From contig JACKLN010000010.1 of the NCBI GenBank assembly GCA_024235855.1, positions 1-64,000 of the forward strand: a stretch of DNA of 64,000 nucleotides, in the 5' to 3' direction. The DNA is from Burkholderiaceae bacterium. Lineage in GTDB: Bacteria; Pseudomonadota; Gammaproteobacteria; Burkholderiales; Burkholderiaceae_C. A program made the position numbers and the translations under genes. A model generated the notes under the pieces. It was not told where the DNA came from and ran no database searches. It saw only the letters and a list, made by a program, of their open reading frames with translations. Positions 56,589 to 64,000 of this stretch are shown here, in pieces (positions within the stretch are counted from its first letter, which is position 1; each line of letters opens with the position of its first letter).

Positions 56589-58250
56589 TCAGGTGGCGGC
56601 GTTCACCACGTCGCCTTGCGCCTGCCGTGCCTGCCGACGCAGCACCACCGCATCGGCCGCAGGCCGACCAGCGCTGCCCGCCAGCCGGAAGACCGAGACC
56701 GCCTCGTCCAGGTTCTCGGCCTGCGCCTGCAGCTGGGCGGCCGATGCGGCGATCTGCTCGACCATCGCGGCGTTCTGCTGGGTGATGCCGTCGATGTGGG
56801 CCACGGCTTCGTTGACCTGCGAGATGCCGCCGAGCTGCTCGTGGCTGCCGGTGTCAATCTCGCGCACGGTCTGCCCCACCTTCTCCACCATCGCCAGCGC
56901 CTCGGCCATGGTCTGGCGGGCGGTGTCGGTGCGCCGGCTGCCGTTGTCCACCTCTTCCGAGGAGTGCGCGATCAGCTGCTTGATCTCGCGGGCGGCACCG
57001 GTGGTGCGCTGCGCCAGGGCCCGCACCTCGCCGGCCACGACCGCGAAGCCCCGGCCCTGTTCGCCGGCCCGCGCAGCTTCCACCGCAGCGTTGAGGGCCA
57101 GGATGTTGGTCTGGAAGGCGATGCCGTCGATGACCTGGATGATCTCGCCGATGCGCTGCGACGACTGCTGGATGGCCTGCATCGTCTCCGTCATCGCCTG
57201 CACGGCCGCGTGGCTGCGCTGGGTGATCTCGATGGTGCGCCGTGCGAGCTGCGCCGCCGTGCCTGCGGCGTCGGCGCTGCTGCGCACGGTGCCCGTGATC
57301 TCCTCCATCGACGAGGCGGTCTGCTCCAGGCTGGAGGCCTGCGATTCGGTGCGGGCCGACAGATCCTGGTTGCCGGCTGCGATCTCGCGCGAGGCGTCCC
57401 GCATGTGCGCCACCTCGTTGCGGGCATCACGCACTACCGCCATGAGGTTGACGCTGAGCTGGTTCATGGCCCGCTCGAGGTGGCCGATGGTGTCGCTCCG
57501 AGTCGATTCCAGCCGCTGCGTCAGGTCGCCGGCGGCGAGCCGGTTGGCGAAGTCCAGCACCCGCTGCAGGGGCGACACCGACACCTGCGTCAGCAGTGCG
57601 CCGCCGACCAGACCGGCCACGCCAGCCGACAGCGCGGCCGCCGTCGCGGCGCCAAAGCCGGTCAGGCCCAGCGACGTGGAGGATGCCTCACCGGCGGCAA
57701 AGGCAGCACCACCGATGGCCGCGGCCGACAGCGTCAGCTTGCCGCGCAGGCCCAGCCGCAGCGCTGAGGCGATCCTGCCGCCGACAGTCTTGACCTGCAG
57801 GTGGCCGCCTCGCAGCACGTGGGCCAGGCTGCCGCGCGCCGCCTCGTCGCGCATCGTGGCGTACAGCGCCTCCGCCTGCTGGATCTGCTGCGGTGAGGGC
57901 TCGGTGCGCACCGACATGTAGCCGGTCGGTGTTTCGCCATCCATCAGGGGCGTCACGTTGGCCATCACCCAGTAGCAGCTGCCGTCCTTTCGCCGGTTCT
58001 TCACCGGGGCACACCAGGGGAGGCCGGCCTGGATGGTGGCCCACATGTCGCGGAAGGCCTCTTCCGGCATGTCGGGATGACGGATCAGGTTGTGGGGCTG
58101 GCCCAGCAGTTCCTCCTTCGCGTAGCCGCTGACGGCGATGAAGGCGGGATTGCAGTACAGGATGCGACCCTTGAGGTCTGTGGTCGAGACGAGCGTCTCA
58201 CCCGGCGGAAACGGGAACGTCTGGTCGGTGACGGGCAGGTTCTGGCGCAT
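56589..58250 (-). CDS. Methyl-accepting chemotaxis protein with N-terminal PAS (Aer-like)
   Basis: 553 aa. PAS 15-115 (GRILYCNPAFIAVSGYAKEELLGQPHNLIRHPDMP, outlined), a hydrophobic hairpin about 165-220, HAMP, then the signalling domain with the hairpin tip GIAFQTNILALNAAVEAARAGEQGRGFAVVAGEVR in outline. The NLIRHPDMP motif matches Aer-type FAD-PAS sensors of redox or oxygen. No CheR-binding pentapeptide at the end. Confidence 0.92.
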   Translation of the reverse strand: MRQNLPVTDQTFPFPPGETLVSTTDLKGRILYCNPAFIAVSGYAKEELLGQPHNLIRHPDMPEEAFRDMWATIQAGLPWCAPVKNRRKDGSCYWVMANVTPLMDGETPTGYMSVRTEPSPQQIQQAEALYATMRDEAARGSLAHVLRGGHLQVKTVGGRIASALRLGLRGKLTLSAAAIGGAAFAAGEASSTSLGLTGFGAATAAALSAGVAGLVGGALLTQVSVSPLQRVLDFANRLAAGDLTQRLESTRSDTIGHLERAMNQLSVNLMAVVRDARNEVAHMRDASREIAAGNQDLSARTESQASSLEQTASSMEEITGTVRSSADAAGTAAQLARRTIEITQRSHAAVQAMTETMQAIQQSSQRIGEIIQVIDGIAFQTNILALNAAVEAARAGEQGRGFAVVAGEVRALAQRTTGAAREIKQLIAHSSEEVDNGSRRTDTARQTMAEALAMVEKVGQTVREIDTGSHEQLGGISQVNEAVAHIDGITQQNAAMVEQIAASAAQLQAQAENLDEAVSVFRLAGSAGRPAADAVVLRRQARQAQGDVVNAAT

Positions 58251-58356
58251 CGGTTACTCCGCGTGGCGTCCACACGGCACCACGTGACCATATCTCGACC
58301 TCCAGCGCGGCCGAACTAAGCGGTTTTTTCCTCGATCGACGTGGTCTTGAGTTTCG

Positions 58357-59310
58357 TCAACCTTGGCGATCCAGCCAAATCTCGATGCCCTGCGCGTTGA
58401 GGTCGATGTCGAGCGCCAGCAGCGCCGTCACTTCTTCCTTATCGAGCGAGCTTTCCTCCGACTTGAGACTGTCGGCATACAAGTCCGCCAACATGCTCAT
58501 CAGTGCACGTCGCCGGTCGGGCCGCGATGCCAAGGCGCGAGCCCTTTGCACGGTTTCTTCCAGCAGCGACAGGAACAGCGCACCGAGCCGGGGCACGCCA
58601 CCGACACGACCGTAGTGGGTCAGGTACATGCAGTCCGGCTGCCGGGCCAGGAGCCGCTGCACCGAAGCCCTCAGCACGTCGGGCTCGAACTGCACCGGCG
58701 TGGAGGTGGGCACGATCCACGGCCCGCGGGGCGTGTCGAGTTCGCGATAGCTCAGGCCGAAGGTGTCACCGGTGAACCAGCCGCGGGTCACCTCGTCCCA
58801 GATGCAATGGTGGTGCCGGGCGTGCCCCGGCGTGTGCGCCACCGCCAGCGGGCGGTCCGCCAGCATGATGACCCCGTCGTCGTCCGTCGTGCGCACGCGC
58901 TCCGCGGCGACCGGCACCAGTTGGCCATAGGCCCGGTCCATCTCGGCCTGGCCGTAGACCGCCAGCGCGCCGGCATAGAGCTGCGTCGGGTCGATCAGGT
59001 GCCGGGCGCCGCGGGGATGAACCCAGACCGTGGCGGCCGGCAGGGCCTGCATCAGGGCGCCGACGCCCCCGGCGTGGTCGAGGTGCACATGGGTCGGGAT
59101 CACATGGTCCACGGCCTGGAGCGGCAGACCCAATGCCTCCAGCAGGGCCAGCAGCCGCGGCACGGCGAAGTTGGTGCCGGTGTCGATGAAGGCAGCGCGG
59201 CCGTCCTGCACGACGAGATAGGCGGCGTCGAAGCGCGGGCGATGGAAGCCGGTGTCGATGGCGTGCACGCCATGGCCGAGGTCCTCGGCCCAGGAGGGGT
59301 AGGTGCTCAT
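58357..59310 (-). CDS. MBL-fold metallo-hydrolase
   Basis: 317 aa. Zinc motif THVHLDH near 77-83, further ligands in HTPGHARHH and the aspartate in WFTGDTFG. A glyoxalase II-like beta-lactamase fold with a C-terminal helical extension. Substrate unknown. Divergent from the acyl-CoA dehydrogenase. Confidence 0.87.
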   Translation of the reverse strand: MSTYPSWAEDLGHGVHAIDTGFHRPRFDAAYLVVQDGRAAFIDTGTNFAVPRLLALLEALGLPLQAVDHVIPTHVHLDHAGGVGALMQALPAATVWVHPRGARHLIDPTQLYAGALAVYGQAEMDRAYGQLVPVAAERVRTTDDDGVIMLADRPLAVAHTPGHARHHHCIWDEVTRGWFTGDTFGLSYRELDTPRGPWIVPTSTPVQFEPDVLRASVQRLLARQPDCMYLTHYGRVGGVPRLGALFLSLLEETVQRARALASRPDRRRALMSMLADLYADSLKSEESSLDKEEVTALLALDIDLNAQGIEIWLDRQG

Positions 59311-59357
59311 GGGCGTCGATTCTGACCGCGGATCCCGGGCCCGATCGACCGGTCAAA

Positions 59358-59375
59358 TGCTTTACAACTAAAGCA
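59358..59375. promoter_or_regulatory. Palindromic operator in divergent promoter
   Basis: TGCTTTA (59358-59364), CAAC, TAAAGCA (59369-59375), a perfect 7-bp inverted repeat in the 102-bp spacer between the metallo-hydrolase and acyl-CoA dehydrogenase genes. MarR-type sites often look like this; no such regulator is adjacent. Confidence 0.5.
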
Positions 59376-59412
59376 ATTGAATCGGACAATGGGTCGCTGA
59401 CCAGGAGAAGCG

Positions 59413-60579
<1,167 letters not shown>

Positions 60580-60596
60580 ACGCTCGCCCATCCTCG

Positions 60597-60620
60597 GACG
60601 GGGCCGGAGATCGGCCCGTC
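60597..60620. terminator. GC-rich hairpin between convergent genes
   Basis: GACGGGGCCG and CGGCCCGTC with one bulge and a GAGAT loop; no T-run. Possible shared 3-prime end for the acyl-CoA dehydrogenase and TPR-protein transcripts. Confidence 0.35.
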
Positions 60621-60653
60621 GGGGGGAGGCGGGCCATCGCCTGGGGGCCTGGT

Positions 60654-61853
60654 TCAGCGCGCCAGCACCGTCCACAGGCGGCCGATCTCCGCCACGCCGT
60701 CGTTGCCCTTGAGCGAGCGCAGCGTCTGCAGGCCCTTGGACTTGGTCGACGGCTGCTGGATCTGCGCCATGCCAAGGCGGAGCTTGGCATCCTCCGGGTT
60801 CTTCAGACCGCCCTTGGCGATGCCCTGCTCGATCAGGCCGATGCCCTTGGCGACCTGACCCATCGTGACGTAGGCGTAGCCCACTTCGACCAGCGCATCG
60901 CCGCTCTTCTCGCCCTGAGCCGCTGCTTCGTCGGCCGCGATCGAGGCCTTCTTCTCGGCGTCGCGCTTGAGCGCCAGGTCCTTCAGCCGCTGGTGCCGGC
61001 CGGCTTCAGGCCCGGTGCCGAGCTTGCCGTTGGCATAGCCCTTGTCGACGATCTTCAGGCCTTCGGCGGGCAGCCGGGCCTGCAGCGCCAGCTGCGCCAT
61101 CTCCATGTACTCGTCGGTGGTCTCCAGCGTGTCGGTGGCCAGGCGCAGGCGCATCACGTCCAGGCCCAGGCGCTGGCCGAAGCCGCTCTTGCGCGTCAGG
61201 CGGCCGAGGTAGGCGCTCCAGTAGTCCTTCTTCGGGTAGTAGGCGACCAGCTTCTCCAGCGAATGGATGTAGCCATTGGTGTTGTTCAGCCGCTGCTGCG
61301 CGTCGGCCAGGCGCAGCAGATCGCCCTCTGCCGGGCGCTGCCCGGCCTTCTCGGCTGCACTGACCGCCGCCGCGGCATCCTTGGCGATGGCGTTGTAGTC
61401 ACCGGACTGCGACAGCAGGTACTGCTCCAGTTGCCGCAGCGCCGGCGTGTCGCGGCCCAGTTGCTGGGCCTTGTCGGTCCACTGCTTCGCGTTGCCCCAG
61501 TCCCGAAGCTGCGAGTAGGCGAATGCCAGCTGTTCGGCGGCCTGCGCCTGCTCGCTGCCCGAGGTCTTGCCGAACACGGCATTGAGCGCCTGCACCGCAG
61601 TGGCGTTGTCGCCGGCCCGCTGGGCGGCGGCGGCCTTCATGCGGTCGATCGTCAGCTGCTCGGCGGCGGTGCGGTTGCCCACGGCCTCGGCCTCGCGCAC
61701 CTTGGCCAGCGCCGCGCGGCCGTTGCCGGCCTTGATCAGTTCGCCGGCCTGCTGCAGGGGCTTGCCGATCTCGGGTCGCAGGCCCTGTGCGTTGGCGGCG
61801 GTCAGGCAGCCGGCGGCGATCAGGGCAACGGCGAGGTGGCGCAGCGTCTTCAT
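60654..61853 (-). CDS. Secreted TPR protein
   Basis: 399 aa. Signal peptide MKTLRHLAVALIAAGCLTAANAQ (a Cys at 17 is inside the hydrophobic core, so lipoprotein status is doubtful). The rest is alpha-helical with TPR-like pairs (AEQLAFAYSQLRDWGNAKQWTDKA, outlined; VEVGYAYVTMGQVAKGIGLIEQG). Sits just after the exbBDD terminator; may act with that system in the periplasm, by inference. Confidence 0.85.
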   Translation of the reverse strand: MKTLRHLAVALIAAGCLTAANAQGLRPEIGKPLQQAGELIKAGNGRAALAKVREAEAVGNRTAAEQLTIDRMKAAAAQRAGDNATAVQALNAVFGKTSGSEQAQAAEQLAFAYSQLRDWGNAKQWTDKAQQLGRDTPALRQLEQYLLSQSGDYNAIAKDAAAAVSAAEKAGQRPAEGDLLRLADAQQRLNNTNGYIHSLEKLVAYYPKKDYWSAYLGRLTRKSGFGQRLGLDVMRLRLATDTLETTDEYMEMAQLALQARLPAEGLKIVDKGYANGKLGTGPEAGRHQRLKDLALKRDAEKKASIAADEAAAQGEKSGDALVEVGYAYVTMGQVAKGIGLIEQGIAKGGLKNPEDAKLRLGMAQIQQPSTKSKGLQTLRSLKGNDGVAEIGRLWTVLAR

Positions 61854-61871
61854 CGGTGAATCTTCCTTGTG

Positions 61872-61915
61872 CAAAGAAAAGCAAACGGGGTCGGTCCGGG
61901 TGACGGGCCGACCCC
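61872..61915 (-). terminator. Intrinsic terminator of the tonB-exbBDD operon
   Basis: GGGGTCGG (61887-61894) and CCGACCCC (61908-61915) pair, with a CCG/CGG inner stem; on the minus strand the hairpin is followed by a T-rich tract (61872-61886). Confidence 0.8.
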
Positions 61916-61932
61916 TCGCCGGGCAGCGAAGT

Positions 61933-62358
61933 TCAGTTCATGAACTGTTCGTTGCCCACCAGGCCGATCTTGGTGACCCCCAGCCGCTGGGCCGAGGCCA
62001 TGATCATCGCGACCGTCTTGTACTCAACGAGCTTGTTGGGTCGCAGGTGCACCTCGGGCTGGTCCGGCTCGGCGGCCACCTGGGCCAGCTTGGCCTCCAG
62101 CGTGGCGCGGTCGGGCACGATCTCCCCGTTCCAGCCGATCTGGCCGTCGAAGTCGACGTCGATGCGCACGATCACCGGCTCGCGGGTGGACGGCGGCGGC
62201 GTACCGATCGGCATGTTCAGCTTGACCGCGTGGGTCTGGATCGGGATCGTGATGATGAACATGATCAGCAGCACCAGCATCACGTCGATCAGCGGCGTGG
62301 TGTTGATCTCCACCATCACGTCGCTCTCGCCGCCGCCGGAACCTACGTTCATTGCCAT
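61933..62358 (-). CDS. exbD: ExbD/TolR biopolymer transport protein (second copy)
   Basis: 141 aa. One helix near 20-45 (EINTTPLIDVMLVLLIMFIITIP), with the conserved aspartate of the proton path in LIDVML. Periplasmic C-terminal domain. Energises TonB with ExbB. Twelve nt after the first exbD. Confidence 0.92.
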   Translation of the reverse strand: MAMNVGSGGGESDVMVEINTTPLIDVMLVLLIMFIITIPIQTHAVKLNMPIGTPPPSTREPVIVRIDVDFDGQIGWNGEIVPDRATLEAKLAQVAAEPDQPEVHLRPNKLVEYKTVAMIMASAQRLGVTKIGLVGNEQFMN

Positions 62359-62370
62359 CGGGGTCTCCTG

Positions 62371-62805
62371 TTACTGTGCGCCGGCCGGCGGCTCGGTGAT
62401 GAAGCCGACCTTGGCGATGCCGGCGCGCTGGCAGGCCACCACCACGCGCCCGATGGACTCGTAGCGCGAGGCGAGGTCGCCGCGGATGTGCACCTCGGGC
62501 TGGGGCTCCTTGACGGCCTCGAGCTTGAGACGCTCGACCAACGTCTCGATGTCGGGCACGCGCTGCATGTTCCAGAACACGTCGCCGTCGAGGTTGACCG
62601 CCAGCACGACGTTCTCCGGCTTGGTCTGCGTCGGGATGTTGCTTTCCTTGGGCAGCTCGAGCTTGATCGACTGCGTGACCACCGGCACGGTGATCATGAA
62701 GATGATCAGCAGCACCAGCATCACGTCCACCATCGGTGTCGTGTTGATGGTGTTGTTGAGCTGCTCCTCGGCGGCGCCTTCGCCGCCGCCTATCTGCATG
62801 GCCAT
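62371..62805 (-). CDS. exbD: ExbD/TolR biopolymer transport protein (first copy)
   Basis: 144 aa. TTPMVDVMLVLLIIFMITVP helix with the critical aspartate, then a periplasmic domain ending in GFITEPPAG. Two different ExbD proteins in one operon are common in TonB clusters of Burkholderiales and Xanthomonadales and may form mixed dimers. Confidence 0.92.
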   Translation of the reverse strand: MAMQIGGGEGAAEEQLNNTINTTPMVDVMLVLLIIFMITVPVVTQSIKLELPKESNIPTQTKPENVVLAVNLDGDVFWNMQRVPDIETLVERLKLEAVKEPQPEVHIRGDLASRYESIGRVVVACQRAGIAKVGFITEPPAGAQ

Positions 62806-62851
62806 GAGAGGGTCCTCCGGTCGTTGCCGATGCGGGCCTGAAGCGGCCTGA

Positions 62852-63703
62852 TCAGCGCTTGCCGGACAGCAGCACGTTCAGCAGGTCACCCGAGAAGGCG
62901 CGGGTCTCGTCCAGCACGGTCTTGTTGCGACGCACCATCCAGTTGTAGCCCATCACCGCGGGCACCGCGACGGCCAGGCCGACGGCGGTCAGGATCAGCG
63001 CGGCGCCGACGGGGCCGGCGACCCGGTCGATGGAGGCCTGACCGCTCAGGCCGATCTCGACCAGCGCGTTGTAGATGCCCCAGGTGGTGCCGAACAGGCC
63101 GACGAACGGGGCGGTGGAGCCCACGGTGGCCAGCAGCGACATGCCATCCGACAGGCGGCTCTGCACGTTGCCCAGCGCACGCTCGATGGACATGCCGATC
63201 CAGGTGTGCTTGTCGATCGCCTCGACCATCGTGCCTTCGTGGTGGTCGGCGGCCTTCACGCCCTGCGAGGCGATGTAGTGCAGTGCCGAGCCTTCCTTCA
63301 GTTCGGCGACGCCAGCCTTCACGCTGGTGGCCTTCCAGAACTTCTCGCTGCCTTCACGGCCGCTCTTGAGCATGCCGCGGGTCTCGAAGAACTTGACGAA
63401 CAGCACGTACCAGCTCCAGACCGACATGATGGCCAGGATCACCAGCGTGCCGCGCTTGACCTGGTCCGATGCGGCCCACATGCCCGCCAGGCCGAAGGGG
63501 TTCTCGACCGAGGTCTTCTCGACCACCGCCTCCAGTGGCGCCGGCGCGGCGGGGGCAGCGGTCGGCTCGGCGGCCGGCGCCGCGGCGGGTGCCGGCTCGG
63601 ACGCGGCCTGCGCCAAGGCCGGCGCGGGCTGAAGGGCAAAGACGGCAGCGGTGAAGATCAGTGCAGCGCCGACGGCGGCACGCAGGGACAGGCTCTTGGA
63701 CAT
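62852..63703 (-). CDS. exbB: ExbB/TolQ/MotA proton channel family protein
   Basis: 283 aa. A cleavable signal and an Ala/Pro-rich stretch (35-70), then three helices: about 80-105, 185-210 (GSTAPFVGLFGTTWGIYNAL) and 225-250 (AALILTAVGLAVAVPAVMGYN). These are the ExbB channel motifs. ATG 63703 (MSKSLSLRAA) is preferred over an upstream in-frame start. Confidence 0.93.
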   Translation of the reverse strand: MSKSLSLRAAVGAALIFTAAVFALQPAPALAQAASEPAPAAAPAAEPTAAPAAPAPLEAVVEKTSVENPFGLAGMWAASDQVKRGTLVILAIMSVWSWYVLFVKFFETRGMLKSGREGSEKFWKATSVKAGVAELKEGSALHYIASQGVKAADHHEGTMVEAIDKHTWIGMSIERALGNVQSRLSDGMSLLATVGSTAPFVGLFGTTWGIYNALVEIGLSGQASIDRVAGPVGAALILTAVGLAVAVPAVMGYNWMVRRNKTVLDETRAFSGDLLNVLLSGKR

Positions 63704-63804
63704 GTTTTCTCCGACAGGGGATGCGCCTGGGGGTGTCGGCGCGCAATCAGACATTCAGGGGTTTCGCGGGTGGCGATCGTTGGGGTGCAGCGCGAGGTGA
63801 CGCG

Positions 63805-64000
63805 TCACTCGAGCTTCCAGACGTACACCACCGTGCCGGTGGTCGTCTGCGGCTTGCCGTCGACGGTGCCGGGCTTGCCGGCGCACTTGCCGTCCACGGC
63901 AGAGACGACCGCACGATCCAGCGCGCGGTGCTCGCGGCTCAAGCCTGCGGGCTTCACGACCTGCACGTCGCGGATGCAGCCGCGCACGTCCATCGTGTAG
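63805..64000 (-). CDS. tonB: TonB C-terminal domain (partial)
   Basis: C-terminal 64-65 residues of an energy transducer: GCIRDVQVVKPAGLSREHRALDRA, then TTGTVVYVWKLE. The gene runs off the right edge; the proline-rich spacer and N-terminal helix are not in the window. First gene of the tonB-exbB-exbD-exbD operon, 101 nt upstream of exbB. Confidence 0.88.
   Translation of the reverse strand, partial: YTMDVRGCIRDVQVVKPAGLSREHRALDRAVVSAVDGKCAGKPGTVDGKPQTTTGTVVYVWKLE

Noticed and set aside
58251..58356. Possible sigma-28 flagellar promoter before the chemoreceptor gene
   Set aside because: No convincing TAAA and GCCGATAA pair at proper spacing; only weak partial matches.
63797..63808. GTGACGCGTCAC palindrome at the tonB stop codon
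   Set aside because: It overlaps the end of a coding region with no promoter context; likely chance in GC-rich DNA.

Overview
The window looks like a chromosomal segment of a high-GC betaproteobacterium of the order Burkholderiales. The evidence is gene content and order: rpsP-rimM-trmD-rplS followed by a CoA-type NUDIX hydrolase, a CobD/CbiB-like protein, rsgA, a pterin dehydratase, an M48 protease and orn; argF-argD beside a DUF3579 gene; and murJ-sirB1-hda-HAD-pcnB-folK. I cannot name a genus. I see no tRNA, rRNA, CRISPR array, insertion sequence or prophage gene.

Region 1 (73-15855) is a large sugar-acid catabolic locus. A leftward operon (6178 to 73) encodes an IlvD/EDD dehydratase, two SDR dehydrogenases, a beta-hydroxyacid dehydrogenase, an IdnD-type L-idonate 5-dehydrogenase and an FAH-family diketo-acid hydrolase. 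Rightward from the same intergenic region come a D-isomer 2-hydroxyacid dehydrogenase and then a complete CUT1-type ABC importer (binding protein, two permeases, ATPase). Gluconokinase, IdnO, a cupin, a FadR-type GntR regulator, a DenD-like dehydrogenase and a fourth SDR follow. Two arms can be inferred. In one, L-idonate is converted via 5-ketogluconate and gluconate to 6-phosphogluconate. In the other, an aldonate is dehydrated, oxidised and hydrolysed without phosphorylation to pyruvate plus a short hydroxy acid. Two near-identical 14-bp sites, at 6234-6247 and 7301-7314, look like operators, most simply for the GntR protein.

Region 2 (16016-21951) holds a membrane Ser/Thr kinase with a TPR-type C-terminal half, a tandem 72-bp hairpin repeat, argF, argD, a DUF3579 gene and rpsT. 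Region 3 (22067-36769) is housekeeping: murJ, sirB1-like, hda, a HAD phosphatase, pcnB, folK, a TM2 membrane protein, an acetyltransferase, the rpsP-rimM-trmD-rplS operon, NUDIX, a CobD/CbiB-like protein, rsgA, pterin dehydratase, M48 protease, orn and a DUF2087 protein. Region 4 (37228-46142) has a DEAD-box helicase, the cidAB/lrgAB pair, an FKBP isomerase, gluQ, a LysR regulator facing pirin and a WrbA-like quinone reductase, an MFS exporter, a DUF456 protein and a PDZ protein. Region 5 (46209-51913) has a YdcF protein, msrA, a hybrid histidine kinase with a degraded ATPase domain, pdxH, a MobA-like transferase and a ChaC-like cyclotransferase. Region 6 (51883-54431) is the Entner-Doudoroff pair edd-eda behind a clear promoter with a palindrome in its spacer; it would take the 6-phosphogluconate made by region 1. 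Region 7 (54435-64000) has gloA, a thioredoxin-TPR protein, an SDR, a PAS chemoreceptor, a metallo-hydrolase, an acyl-CoA dehydrogenase, a TPR protein and a tonB-exbB-exbD-exbD operon cut by the right edge.

Data quality: folK, the M48 protease, the FKBP isomerase and pirin carry single-base indels (five in total), all between 27.5 and 42.5 kb. In each gene a one-base correction restores the conserved family sequence and a whole number of codons. The helicase in the same stretch lacks its own stop and runs antisense through cidB. This pattern suggests sequence errors more than gene decay.
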